Origin: Aradus depressus
Lineage: Eukaryota; Arthropoda; Insecta; Hemiptera; Aradidae
Direction of reading: 5' to 3'
DNA: 64,000 bases
Assembly: GCA_963662175.1 (NCBI GenBank)
Contig: OY759225.1
Coordinates: forward strand, 13,199,601-13,263,600
The notes under the pieces are model-generated. The model saw nothing but the letters and a program-made list of their open reading frames with translations. It had not been told where the DNA came from and ran no database searches. Each line of letters starts with the position of its first letter. The stretch's first letter is position 1. This document shows positions 51,235 through 61,934 of the stretch, in pieces. Made by a program: the position numbers and the translations under genes.

Positions 51235-51440
51235 AAACTTACAAATGCAAAATCCAATCCTTTCAATCCAAAATCCTTCGTAAAATAGCCAATGCTCCTT
51301 ATTACGTCTCGAACAAAACTCATCACACTGACCTTAATGTACCTTTTGTCACCGAAGTCGCTAAATCCAAGTATAAAAAATTATTTTCTCTTCTTAGTTT
51401 CCACAATAATCCTCTAGTACGTGCCCTCCATTCTTCTATC
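51235..51440 (+). pseudogene. jockey-like LINE RT C-terminal scrap
   Basis: Reads KILRKIANAPYYVSNKT, VPFVTEVAKSKYKKLFSLL and NNPLVRALHSS, the segment that ends the 37-kb LINE. About 65 codons with no break. No 3' UTR, and it sits inside repeat B. Could be a partial insertion or gene-conversion piece. Confidence 0.65.
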
Positions 51441-51545
51441 AGGAGTTATCGTGTTAACAGACAGATTTTGGAATCAATAAGTCGGAATATATAAAATTCC
51501 GTTGAAAACTCCGCATCAAATTTTTGAGTACATAATTTCACCTAT
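51441..51545 (+). repeat. Repeat B, 3' part
   Basis: TCAGGAGTTATCGTGTTAAC, TTTGGAATCAATAAGTCGGA, CATAATTTCACCTATACTTT. Confidence 0.65.
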
Positions 51546-51580
51546 ACTTTGGAATTAATATAAAATCTACGACAAACTAT

Positions 51581-52330
51581 GAAAAGATGAAGATTCTCAA
51601 TAGCCCAAATATTTGTTTTAATGCTAAAATTCCCGACCCAGTCTTATCATCCAGACACCTCCAAGAACAGCTGATAACCCTTCAGTCCTGGTACAGAAAG
51701 TGGAGACTGAAGGTGAAGTCAGTTCACATCGTCTTTATCCTCCATCGCAAATATACCTGCCCTCCAGTGTACCTTAACAAAAATTCCATCCCTTTAAAAA
51801 ACTAAGTCCGCTATCTAGGTCTCATACTCGACAAACGACTAACTTGGAATCCTAACACGAGACTGAAAAGACAAGAAATGAACAGATGTTATAAACTTTT
51901 ACTAAGACTATTAGACAAAAGATCCAAATTAACTTTGAAAACAAAACGACTTATATATAACGCAGTACTCAAACCTATGTGGACTTACGGACTTGAACAA
52001 AACTCTTTACACTGACCTTAACGTACCTTTTATCACCGAAGTTGCTAAATCCAAGTATAAAAAATTATTTTCCCTTCTTAGTTCCCACAATAATCTCTCC
52101 ATTCTGCCATATTTCCCCAACGACGGCTTAAGCGTCAATGGCCAAGAGACCTCTTTAGCAGCAGCAGTGACAGTGAATAGTTACAAATGAGAGGAAATAA
52201 GTAACTAGGAAGTGTCACCACTGGGTGATTTCTCCCCTCTTGACATTGCCATTACCTCTCTATTAGCACATTTGATTGTTGTATTTATTTTTATGCAGTT
52301 GTAAATATATGTTTGTAAATTAAAAAAAAA
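51581..52330 (+). mobile_element. jockey-like LINE, deleted copy with poly-A
   Basis: Coding remnant followed by 3' UTR (CACTGGGTGATTTCTCCCCT, ATTTATTTTTATGCAGTTG) and a short poly-A at 52321-52330. Same family as 37.1-37.9 kb. Confidence 0.75.
51587..52190 (+). pseudogene. jockey-like LINE RT, internally deleted
   Basis: NSPNICFNAKIPDPVLSSRH and LITLQSWYRKWRLKVKS precede HRKYTCPPVYLNKNSIPLKN; then a stop, RYLGLILDKRLTWNPNTRLK, NAVLKPMWTYGLE and, after an internal deletion of about 32 codons, NKTLYTDLNVPFITEVAKSK to the natural end VTVNSYK. A stop after PLKN and the deletion make it dead. The upstream block (WYRKWRLKV) is the W--KW-L--N segment that precedes the thumb in jockey RTs, so this copy extends further 5' than the 37-kb one. 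Confidence 0.78.
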
Positions 52331-52332
52331 AC

Positions 52333-52590
52333 ATATGCAATTTTGCGTCGATACATTCGACGAGTTTTTGTGTTAAGCCATTCCCCTAATCTCCTACTCT
52401 TTTTTCGCTGATTTGGCCTTAGAGGATTCTGGATAAACATATACATTTATACATTTATTATACACGGAGTTATCGTGTTCACACAGATATACATACAATT
52501 TTACTTTCTCAGCTATACGATGAATAAGGGGAAGTCATGTAATAAGTCAAAAATTCGATGTTAAGTTTTTAAAGGAGTTTCATGTTTATG
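52333..52590. repeat. Repeat B pieces in both orientations
   Basis: Plus: TTGCGTCGATACATTCGACG, CACGGAGTTATCGTGTTCAC. Then minus: ATTTTACTTTCTCAGCTATA, GTCATGTAATAAGTCAAAA, TTCGATGTTAAGTTTT. Confidence 0.55.
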
Positions 52591-53004
52591 AGATATGAAA
52601 AAATCCCAATTATGAACAAAAATTCAAAACGCAATTCAATACTTGCTGACCTTTTTATATAAAAAATATATATATATTTTTTTTTTTTTTTGCTGAAACA
52701 TATTTTACGAGTCTTAAATATCGATGACATCATATCAAAGGACCGGTCAAAATTAAAAGTAAACATCAGGCTTCCAAAGAAATTAGTTTCAAAACTGTAT
52801 TTCGTAACAAGAATCCAAAGAGCTGATATATGTGAAACGGTACCAGGGGTTTCGTAAGCCGAAAAAAACTAGTTTCTTTTGGGTTCTTAATGGAACCAGT
52901 TACCAGGAAATAAAACATATATATGTATATACATATATAATTTTTTTTCCTAATGAGAATATAACAGGAATCTGGAATAATAAATTACAATTTTGTTCGT
53001 AAAT
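52591..53004. other. unassigned AT-rich stretch
   Basis: Simple TA/T runs at 52660-52695 and 52918-52950; nothing else. Confidence 0.4.
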
Positions 53005-53172
53005 ATAATAAGTACTTCCCCAGCAGGAAATAATAAATTAAGTTTTCACTCTCCCTCTAAAACCAATAGATAGTTTTGGTTGAAAAATTAATAGTTGACA
53101 AACAGAGTCTTCTGAATACTTCTACTAAATTTCGTGACGATACATTTATTACATCGGCAGTTATTGGGATTT

Positions 53173-53275
53173 TTGGCTAGAGAGGGGTTCGAATCACGTC
53201 CGAGAGGATTTAATATGGGATGCACTCTAACAAGTCCAAAGGAAGACATTCCCATAAGGATGGGCATTATAAAAA
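53173..53275 (+). repeat. SINE-B-like fragment
   Basis: GGCTAGAGAGGGGTTCGAAT (box B-like) then ATTTAATATGGGATGCAC, ending in A-rich sequence. Inserted in repeat B. Confidence 0.4.
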
Positions 53276-53373
53276 GAAAAAAAAAAAATATATATATATA
53301 TAATTTCGCTGAAAATTAATAGGTGTCGCCCTTATAGGTTTTTTAATTTAAATATAAACTTTCATATCGATAC

Positions 53374-54065
53374 ATTAAATACAGCCCCCTCCTCTGAACC
53401 CCCTTCAACCAATATCGCTGAAATTTGACAGATTATGTCCTCACTATGTTGTTTTGACTTTAAATATGAAATTTCATGTCGATACATTCATTACATCGGC
53501 AGTTATTAGTGTTTTAATTGAGCCCCCTCTGAACCCCCTTCTCTTCAACCAATATCGCTGAAATTTGACAGATTATGTCCTCACTATGTTGTTTTGACTT
53601 TAAATATGAAATTTCATCTCGATACATTTATTACATCGGCAGTTATTAGTGTTTTAATTGAGCCCCCTCTGAACCCCCTTCTCTTCAACCAATATCGCTG
53701 AAATTTGACAGATTATGTCCTCACTATGTTGTTCTGACTTTAAATATGAAATTTCATGTCGATACATTCATTACATCGGCAGTTATTAGTGTTTTAATTG
53801 AACCCCCTCTGAACCCCCTTCTCTTCAACAAATATCACTGAAATTTGACAGATGATGTCCTCACTATGTTGTTTTGACTTTAAATATGAAATTTCATGTC
53901 GATACATTCATTACATCGGCAGTTATTAGTGTTTTAATTGAGCCCCCTCTGAACCCCCTTCTCTTCAACCAATATCGCTGAAATTTGACAGATGATGTCC
54001 TCACTATGTTGTTTTGACTTTAAATATGAAATTTCATGTCGATACATTAAATACATCGGCATTTA
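53374..54065 (+). repeat. 140-bp tandem array, five units
   Basis: AATATCGCTGAAATTTGACA recurs at 53412, 53551, 53691, 53831 and 53971: period 139-140. Each unit ends in TTTCATGTCGATACATTCAT and TACATCGGCAGTTATTAGTG. Units differ at only a few positions. Confidence 0.92.
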
Positions 54066-54250
54066 ATTTCTACATGTGGGTTTTGGATGAAATTTCGTGA
54101 TAATACAATGAGTTATAGTGTTTACAGACACAACATACACTTTTTTTTTTTATTTTTTGCAATCAGTGGGTTGAAAAACATGACATTCCGATGAACATTC
54201 AATATTGATTTTTTGACCGATTACATAACTACCCCTATACTTCGAGAAAA

Positions 54251-55275
54251 TAATATTGAAAAGTTATTGAAAAGAGGAAAAATATCCTTTTTTTGAGATC
54301 AAAAGAAAATTAAATTGAGGAAAGTTACCTCAAGGCTGGGTGCCTTATTGCTTCGGAAAACTCATTAACTAAAGCAAAACTAAAATGAAATGATGTGGCC
54401 ATTACAGGAGTTGTGATGTGAGATATAACCAAAGTTACGGCGCGCCCCATATAATGTAAAATAAATTTTCACAGGCTCAATCTACACCTAATTCTCAATG
54501 TTCATGATTTTTTCCAGATTTATACGAGCGATCCTTTTGGTAATAAGGGTGGGAGACAGCAGTTTTCAAGCGTTTTATTTATTTTTATATAATCATTTTT
54601 TTTTACATTTTACAATAAAAATGACTAATAATGGGGGCGCGATAACTTCAATCGTTTTGTTAATATTTCGAAACTGAGGACACACTGGCGATTGGATATT
54701 TAATAATGAACATTTTTGGTAAGAACTAATTTTTCGATAGCACTAAACGTTTTCGCGTTAATCGAGCAAAAGTTTACCAAAATATGTTTCAAAACAAAAT
54801 TTCAGAACGGTTGTCGGTAATATTTTTTCTGATGCAGTTTTTTGATAATCACCATTTATAATTAATTATATTTATTTTTTTGAAAAACGTAAAAGTATAC
54901 GTAATTTTCAAAATGAAGAACCTTTTACTCCACATTTTTTTTCTCACAATCCTCTCAAGTTTATGCTAATTTCATAATTAGGAGAAAGTTGTGGGAAAAT
55001 TTAAACATTTTTTCGCTGCATAAAAAGACAACTTCACTTATCATTGTGATGGAATTGAATCAACTTTTTCACCAAACTATATATGTATTTTCCCAACTTG
55101 TAACTTTTACTATTATTTCTCATCAAGTAAATAATATATATGTATAAGTATATATAAACTCTAAAAATAGTATAAACTCAAAAACTGTGATTTTCCAGGA
55201 GGAGCAATTCAAACTTTTGACATGTAATAATTTGATGCATTCATTCGAAAATAACTTATCAGCATGTTTTATTGA
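54251..55275. other. unassigned AT-rich kilobase
   Basis: No ORF above 60 codons and no family match that I can see. Confidence 0.45.
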
Positions 55276-55280
55276 AAGAA

Positions 55281-55804
55281 TCATATATATAAAGCTGAAA
55301 ATGTCTGTGCGTTGTACCGCTATAACTCACGAACGGCTTGATGGATTTGATTAATTTTTTTTTTAATTTGTTCGTCATCGTCTGTGGAAGGTTATAGGCG
55401 TATTAGTACCTCAATATCTGTTCCATCCCAGCATCCACCCACGCAATCTTTGTAACTCAAAAACCACTGCAATGATTAATGAGGAATCTTTTTGAATAAA
55501 TAAGTTTTATCTACCGGAAGGTTAAGGTCTATTTTTTAATCAACCCCTGGTCCATCCCAGCATCCACTCACGCAATCTTTGTAACTCGAAAACCATTGCA
55601 ATGATTAATGAGAAGTCTTTTTGAATAAATTAGTTTTAGCTCCAAAGCTAGCGTTACTACAGTTGAAGGACTATAAGCCTTATTCTAAAAATATAATTGA
55701 AAATTATAACATCATGAATGTACTGTCGAGGAACTGAATAGCCTTATAGGAGATATTGGGAGAAAAGTCAAAGTTCCCCGGGCAACGCTTGGTATTACTG
55801 GTAG
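55281..55804 (+). mobile_element. nonautonomous Helitron
   Basis: Starts TCATATATATAAAGCTGAAA after an A; interior ATGTCTGTGCGTTGTACCGC, ATAACTCACGAACGGCTTGA typical of arthropod Helitron-like repeats; ends CCCCGGGCAACGCTTGGTAT followed by TACTGGTAG and T. A 129-bp internal unit (CATCCCAGCATCCAC...) is tandemly doubled at 55424 and 55553. No Rep/helicase coding. Confidence 0.68.
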
Positions 55805-55879
55805 TACAATATAAAATAAAAGAAAATGTACAGTAACAGCTATAGGCCTTACTGAGGTTTCTCCCTTAACCTCATAACT

Positions 55880-56340
55880 ACCCTCTGTGATTTATAAAAA
55901 ATACACACATTTAAATTATTAATATATCAAGAAGCAACTGAATTAGTAAATAAATAATATGAATGCATTTTCTTGTAAAACAAATGAGTAAAAAACAAAA
56001 CACGGCCATCAGCTGTTTTTTTAATTAATGGAGAGGAGAGTCGAGGTCTGGAGTCAATGGAGACGGTCTGAGTGAAGATGGAGAATTGTGTTTAGGCTTA
56101 AGATATGATGAACTAAGTAGGAGTGAATTAACAATAAAATTGATCCGCAAAGAATTATTGATATTTATTTAGATGTACTAATGTAATATATAACTTAAAT
56201 TTGAAGAATGGCCAAAATATAAAACAGAAAAAATATTGAAATAGTTTCAAGAATTTAGTTTTTACGATTTTTCATTTGATTTTTGTTTCAATGTTTAGTT
56301 TTTAATTTTATAATGTAGATGTAAGAAAATAAACCGAATT
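55880..56340 (-). repeat. Repeat CD, D part
   Basis: ACACACATTTAAATTATTAA, GGCCATCAGCTGTTTTTTTA, GTGTTTAGGCTTAAGATATG, TTGATCCGCAAAGAATTATT. Linked directly to the C part at 56345, which shows the full element order. Confidence 0.65.
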
Positions 56341-56344
56341 ATTT

Positions 56345-56700
56345 GTTTTCGTAAATTCTATTCTATTCATTTTCCCTGTTGGTCCAGTAAGATAATTTAA
56401 AAAACCTTTGGATTAGATTTAATATTATTGAAAAAAATTAAAAATGGCATCTCTTTAGAAATCCAAATGAAAAGATTGTTAATTGCAATTTTTTTAAATA
56501 TACGAGCACTTTCTTAAAAATTGGATGTCTTGAACTTTTGATATTTGTTTAGGTCCCTTTTCGGAAATTACTGTAGAAATCAAAATTGAATAGAAGACCA
56601 GTTATAAAATTTCTACAGGAAATGTAATTTAATTTTATTATTTATTCTTTTTGTTTTAATTATTATTTCATTATTATTAATTAAATTATTTATTAATATT
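56345..56700 (+). repeat. Repeat CD, C part
   Basis: TCTATTCTATTCATTTTCCC, TGTTGGTCCAGTAAGATAAT, AATGGCATCTCTTTAGAAAT, GAGCACTTTCTTAAAAATTG, TCTACAGGAAATGTAATTTA. Confidence 0.7.
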
Positions 56701-56869
56701 AATGTTTATTTAACAACATTATTCATTTACCACACCTCACTTTGAAATATGACATTCTTGCAGCAATAATTGTTTTCTCGGCGAGCTGTTGAAGCTCAGA
56801 TGTGTCGTTCCGCTAAAAGCATCCAATATTGACTTTTCCCCTGAAACTCCTGTTTTCCAACCCCCTATA

Positions 56870-57215
56870 ATTTCAAAAATGGAAAAAAAAATTAATCGGT
56901 GAATTACCGTCAACTTTCCAAGAACTAATTAATCAATTAAGTTTTCGCACTCTCTCCAAAACCAATCAAGTTTGGGGTAAAAATCAATCTACTCATACAT
57001 TTTATGTCGATATATTCATTACAGCGACAGTTATTAGATATAAAATATAGTGTCAATACATTCATTATATCGATAGTCGTCGTGTTCATAGACACACACA
57101 GAGAAACAATATTTTTCATTTTTGGAATCAGGGGTCGAAAAATATGAAATTCCGTTGAAAACTCAATATTGAATCTGTCACCCATTACAGAACTTCTCCT
57201 ATACTTAATATAAGT
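56870..57215 (+). repeat. Repeat B, near-complete
   Basis: TCGGTGAATTACCGTCAACT, AATTAATCAATTAAGTTTTC, CAATACATTCATTATATCGA, TTTTGGAATCAGGGGTCGAA, GAACTTCTCCTATACTTAAT. The leading TACTTCCCCAG is eroded. Confidence 0.72.
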
Positions 57216-57229
57216 AAAATTCTTGTGTC

Positions 57230-57440
57230 TGTGGCGGATCAGAGGGATACCCAACTCAAAAATCCTACTAACAGTTGTAGTAAGAATGTATAAAGACTTT
57301 TAGTATAATGATTCAGAATTCTTTCCCGAGGCACCTATTGATTTTACAGTAAATTGGTTTTGGAGGGAGAGCAGAAACTTCGTTGATTGATTCATATTGG
57401 GAAAATACATTGCCAGTGATTCAACGATGAATTTTTTCGA
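57230..57440 (-). repeat. Repeat B, second piece, opposite strand
   Basis: AATTGGTTTTGGAGGGAGAG, TCGTTGATTGATTCATATTG, ATACATTGCCAGTGATTCAA. Faces the previous copy tail to tail. Confidence 0.6.
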
Positions 57441-57825
57441 ACGTGTAGTACCAAAATAATTTATTTAAACTAAACTGTTTTAGTTTTGTGGGTTTACCCC
57501 CTCTTCGTCTTAGCCCTATTTAAATGACCCCTGGTCTCACCCCTCTTCTATAGTGAACTAGTGATCTGGAGCGAGATGATGGGTGAGGACAGGTTTGTCT
57601 AGGATCTAGGATTACAGGGGGGTAGTTGCGGTTACCATGACACTTCATACAGGAGGCCTCAACACTGGTTGATTGTACTTTTTTGAATAAAGTTGATCTG
57701 TAAAATACTGTCAGATGTAATTAATAAGGATGTTTTTCAAAATGACAAACGCTGAGAAGCCCAATGTATGAGAAAAAGTAGATGAAAAAAGTCATTTCTT
57801 AAGCATCCAATGCTCTTACAGAAAC
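57441..57825. other. unassigned stretch
   Basis: Nothing recognised. Confidence 0.4.
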
Positions 57826-58320
57826 GCTGGGCTTTTCGTTAGGATAAGAGTTCACCGGTTTAGCCACTTTTCGTTAGGTTTAAGTTCACCGGTTTAGCCA
57901 CTTTTCCTTAGGTTAAGAGTTCACCAGTTTAGCCACTTTTCCCTAAGTTAAGAGTTCACCAGTTTAGCTACTTTTCGTTGGGATAAGAGTTCACCGGTTT
58001 AGCCACTTTTCGTTAGGATAAAAGTTCACCGGTTTAGCCACATTTCATTAGGATAAGAGTTCACCGGTTTAGCCACTTTTCGATGGGATAAGAGTTCACC
58101 AGTTTAGCCACTTTTCGTTGGGATAAAAGTTCACCGGTTTAGCCACTTTTCGTTGGGTTAAGAGTTCACCGGTTTAGCCACTTTTCATTAGGATAAAAGT
58201 TTACCAGTTTGGCAATTTTTCAAAGAGTTCACCGGTTTAGCTTAAGAGTTTATCAGTTAAGCCGCTTTTCGTTGTGTTAAGAGTTCCCCGGTTTAGCCTC
58301 TTTTTGTTAGGTTAAGAAGC
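57826..58320 (+). repeat. 35-bp minisatellite, about 14 units
   Basis: The unit reads TTTTCGTTAGGATAAGAGTT + CACCGGTTTAGCCAC. Variation at a few fixed sites (GGATA/GGTTA, ACCGG/ACCAG). The right end is degenerate (58210-58320). Period not a multiple of three and stops occur, so noncoding. Confidence 0.92.
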
Positions 58321-58794
58321 TCACTTTACTCTTGCACCAAACACAAAACTTAGCCTCTCTGACACTTTCCACCCACTGTAAAACTTCTCTCGCCCCCTCC
58401 AAAATTCTACATCCGCGCCAGTACTCTATAAACTTTACTTACAAGCACACATATCCGAAAGTTATGCATTTATGAGGAGTGTATGTTAATTTTTAATTGA
58501 GGCCCTAACTAAACATAAAGATTGCGTTATTAAAAATAGTTAATGATGATTGGACTAACAGGCCTACCTAACGTTACTTTTCTACGGATATTGATCATTC
58601 TTCTATAATTATTTATAATCTCATATGCATAGAAGCTAACTTTCTATAATAAACATTTTCCAACAGCATTATTTTTATAATAAAAAGTATAATTATGGCA
58701 CTATAAAAAAATTTATAGAAATTACTAATTAGCCTACTTTCCATTAGTAAAAAAAAAAAAACAGATCCTTCGATATCGCAGAAAAATAATAGGT
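58321..58794. other. unassigned stretch
   Basis: A-run near 58749-58760; nothing else. Confidence 0.4.
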
Positions 58795-59000
58795 ATTACA
58801 AAACTTCCCCTATCTAATAAAAGTCATCAGTGAACCACTAGCTATATACTTCCCCAGAACAAATTAAACTATGTTATTGTTCTTCCTCTAACACCAATCA
58901 ATCGTTTTAATCAATTATTGACTTCTGAATCCTCATACTAAATTTCATTTCTATACATTGATTACATCGGCGGTTATTCGGGATTTTGAGTTGAAGGTGA
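58795..59000 (+). repeat. Repeat B, 5' part
   Basis: TCATCAGTGAACCACTAGCT, ATATACTTCCCCAGAACAAA, CATTGATTACATCGGCGGTT. Confidence 0.65.
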
Positions 59001-59055
59001 TCTATAAATCTGTTAGAGATGTTTTCGCCAGAGATCTTGTGAAAGTTCATTGTAA

Positions 59056-59288
59056 ATACTACTGAATAAAAACACTTAGAACAAGTTAGAAAATTCCACT
59101 ATATTTATATAAAATACACAATATATTTCGCTGGCTAGAGCATTGTCAAGTGTACAGGATACACTTATGACTGTCATAAGTCTGTATCCTGTACACTTGA
59201 CAATGCTCTGACCAGCGAAATATATTGTGTATTTTATATAAATACATTGGATTTTTTTGACTTGTTCTAAGTGTTTTATTCAGTAGTA
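59056..59288. mobile_element. palindromic element, arms about 115 bp
   Basis: TACTACTGAATAAAAACACT...ACTTATGAC inverts into GTCATAAG...GTGTTTTATTCAGTAGTA around about 59172, with a 2-base insertion in the right arm and scattered mismatches. Each arm contains CTCTGACCAGCGAAA or CTCTAGCCAGCGAAA. Lies between repeat B pieces. Confidence 0.7.
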
Positions 59289-59319
59289 TGTAAATCTGTA
59301 TTTAAATTTTTAAAAAACA

Positions 59320-59590
59320 TGATAACTTCTGACAGAATGAATCTATCAACACAAAGTTTTATATTGTATCCAGAACCGTCTAAGGACGACACCTATTTAT
59401 TTTCAGCCAATTCAACCAAAGAAAAGGGGAGAATTAAAATGGGCTTAACACAAAAATGCTAATAGCTGCCGTTATAATGAGTGTACTAACATGAAATTTT
59501 ATATATAAATTCAAATCCCCATAAGGACGAGGCATAACAATTTTCATTCAAATCAGCCGAAAGGAAAGAGAGGTTCAATTCAGAAACGGA
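59320..59590 (-). repeat. Repeat B
   Basis: TAACTTCTGACAGAATGAAT, CAAAGAAAAGGGGAGAATTA, TAGCTGCCGTTATAATGAGT, AATCAGCCGAAAGGAAAG. Confidence 0.62.
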
Positions 59591-59610
59591 AGAAAAGATA
59601 AATCTATGAA

Positions 59611-59700
59611 ATAATATGTTCTCCCAAACGGGATTCGAACCAGTTGACGTGAAAGGTCCATGCAACCTTATACTCTAGCTCAGTATGGTCTGATTTATTA
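59611..59700 (-). repeat. SINE-B-like fragment
   Basis: CAAACGGGATTCGAACCAGT (box B complement), then AAGGTCCATGCAACCTTATA, CTCTAGCTCAGTATGGTC. Degenerate. Confidence 0.5.
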
Positions 59701-60064
59701 CATTCACCATTCTTTATTGGTGATCTTGCAAACCACATTATTGGTGACTGTAAAATCACCAATTTCACATTCACCATTACATATATAATTAAATTTCTCC
59801 CGGATGGCTTTAAAAAAGCTGGTTACCTATAAATATGAGTATTATGTAATAAATTTTATAATTATGATATTTTAAAAATATTATAAATATACTTATATAT
59901 TTTTTTAAATTGTAATACATTTACATAATTTACATTCCACTATTTCCTATTTAAATGGTTTAAAAAGGACGCCGTTTATCCGTATATATATCGTATCTAT
60001 CCTAAAAGAAGTTTCCTGTATTCTGAATTTTGAACTTACATTTTTGAAAGTACATACATACTTG
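59701..60064. other. unassigned AT-rich stretch
   Basis: Nothing recognised beyond TTAATA-rich sequence. Confidence 0.4.
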
Positions 60065-60079
60065 TACTGTAAAAATATT

Positions 60080-60755
60080 ATTTAGTTATTATGACTCATA
60101 CACTACAAGGTCATATCGCCTATCACCAGAGCGCTCTTTCGTCACTCTGGTGGACATGAGCCCGACTCTACTATATTTTTATTTATCTAGGGCATATGTG
60201 GGCAACAACCGGCCCGCTGTAAGATTTGGTCCGGCCCGCGAGACATTTTAAAAATCCCAATTAAAAAAAAATTATATTAAAAATTATATTATTTAAATTT
60301 AAAAAAATAATATGAGTGGAATTAATCCAAACATCAATGGATTAGTTTCCCAAATTCAAGCTCAAGTGTCTCATTGATTTCGGTGTCGCTACTTAACATT
60401 CGTAGTTTGTAATAATTCCAAATTTCACGATTCAATTATAATGTTGTACCTATTTTTTTTTTCATTTCATTTTGTTATTTTAATAAATTGTATTATAATA
60501 ACATTGTCTTATTATTTCATGTCTGATATCTATCTCTAAAAATTATGAACACTACTTTAAAGTCCGACGTTATTTTATTTTGAACCATCTACGCGGCCCG
60601 CGAAAGTATTTGCACGCTAAAGTTTGGCCCGCAACGTGTCAATGGTTGCCCATACATGATCTAGGGTAATAAACTTAGAGCCTCGGCCGGGTTTCAAGCC
60701 AGCTATCTTGAGCTCAGTAAGCAAGCAGGTATACCACTGAGCTACCGGCGCTCTC
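60080..60755 (-). repeat. SINE-A split by a hAT MITE
   Basis: SINE sequence at 60080-60192 and 60667-60755. TACTGTAAAAATATT (60065-60079) and TACTGTAAAATTATT (60756-) form its target duplication. Tail TTAGTTATTATG, head GAGCTACCGGCGCTCTC. Confidence 0.85.
60193..60658. mobile_element. hAT MITE nested in SINE-A
   Basis: 466 bp flanked by the perfect 8-bp duplication ATCTAGGG (60185-60192, 60659-60666). Ends CATATGTGGGCAAC and CATGTATGGGCAAC are inverted with two mismatches, followed by GGCCCGC-rich blocks on both sides. Noncoding. Confidence 0.87.
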
Positions 60756-60899
60756 TACTGTAAAATTATTAGAACGTACGAAATAAATATCCTATTGAAT
60801 TTATTTTCAAATTTCTAAGACTTATGTGAAAATAATAATTATTTAATAATTTTTTTTCAGTATTTATCACTAACACAAAAAATATAAACAATAAGTGCC

Positions 60900-61590
60900 A
60901 AAATTAGTGAATGAAACATACAATTTTATATTAGAATCAACGACCCTAATAAAAGCCGTTGTAATGTATATATCGACATAAAATTTTATAAGCGTATCCA
61001 GACTACCATAAGAAGGACATATATTGATGTATAGCCAAATCGGACAAAGGGAATGGTAGGAATATGGGGGAGGCTCTGCACAAAAACCATAATAACTGCC
61101 GTTGTAATGTATATATCGACATAAAATTTTATAAGCGTATCCAGACTACCATAAGAAAGACATATATTGATTTATAGCCAAATCGGACAAAGGGAATGGT
61201 AGGAATATGGGGGAGGCTCTGCACAAAAACCATAATAACTGCCGTTGTAATGTATATATCGACATAAAATTTTATAAGCGTATCCAGACTACCATAAGAA
61301 GGACATGTATTGGTTTATAGCCAAATCGGACAAAGGGAATGGTAGGAATATGGGGGAGGCTCTGCACAAAATCCATAATAACTGCCGTTGTAATGTATAT
61401 ATCGACATAAAATTTAGTACGAGAATTCAGAATTCTGTGTAAGTCAACGATTCATTTTTAGCCCCAACGTTCGCTTGTATTTGAAGGGAATATCGATTTT
61501 TTTTTTTTTCAGAATTGGGTTGTCGAAAATACCGTCGAATACTAAACATCGAATTTCTGACCGATTTCATAAATTTCATTATATTTCATA
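60900..61590 (-). repeat. Repeat B, expanded copy
   Basis: Reverse-type B modules, with CGATTTTTTTTTTTTCAGAA and AATTTCTGACCGATTTCATA (plus-type end) on the right. Contains the 143-bp array. Confidence 0.65.
60953..61410. repeat. 143-bp tandem array, 3.2 units
   Basis: GCCGTTGTAATGTATATATC recurs at 60955, 61098, 61241 and 61384, an exact period of 143. Each unit contains TATCCAGACTACCATAAGA and GGAATGGTAGGAATATGGGG. Units are almost identical. Confidence 0.92.
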
Positions 61591-61934
61591 CAGGTATGGA
61601 AAGCAAAAGACGAAACAAGAGTGGTTGTCAACATGGATGTTATGAGTACATACCATATATGCGGCAGGTGTCATGGTATATGTTGTCATGCGGTGCGAAG
61701 TTCGACTTAGTCTCAGCAGATACAACACGACATCTTGGCGGAGAGCTGACCAACATCCTCACACCACCAAAGTCGGGACACTACTGAGTTCTGTTTACAA
61801 TCAACGTCTCCCCTCCACCGACCTCGCCCCGTCTCATCTTCTAGAGAGGGTAAGTGTGTCTTCTCAGAGGGGCGAACCTATATGTGGGATCAATCCACCC
61901 CCGAAATTAAATTAAATAATAAAACTTGACTTAT
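61591..61934. other. unassigned stretch, GC-richer
   Basis: Two overlapping plus-strand frames (61515-61787, 61673-61915) have no recognisable motifs. May be an unreadable part of the hAT remnant that follows. Confidence 0.35.

Larger units (their letters stand above)
53005..54250 (+). repeat. Repeat B, expanded copy
   Basis: AGTACTTCCCCAGCAGGAAA and TAATAGTTGACAAACAG at the left; TTGCAATCAGTGGGTTGAAA, GACCGATTACATAACTACCC and CTATACTTCG at the right. Between them the internal module is tandemly repeated. Confidence 0.78.

Noticed and set aside
56937..57254. 105-codon minus-strand ORF
   Set aside because: It is entirely the complement of a repeat B copy; equivalent frames in other copies are broken differently.
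57826..58320. CRISPR array
   Set aside because: The 35-bp units are contiguous with no unique spacers, and the context is eukaryotic repeat DNA.
61515..61915. two overlapping ORFs as a possible gene
   Set aside because: No recognisable motif, begins inside repeat B and sits next to a dead hAT fragment; kept only as unassigned.
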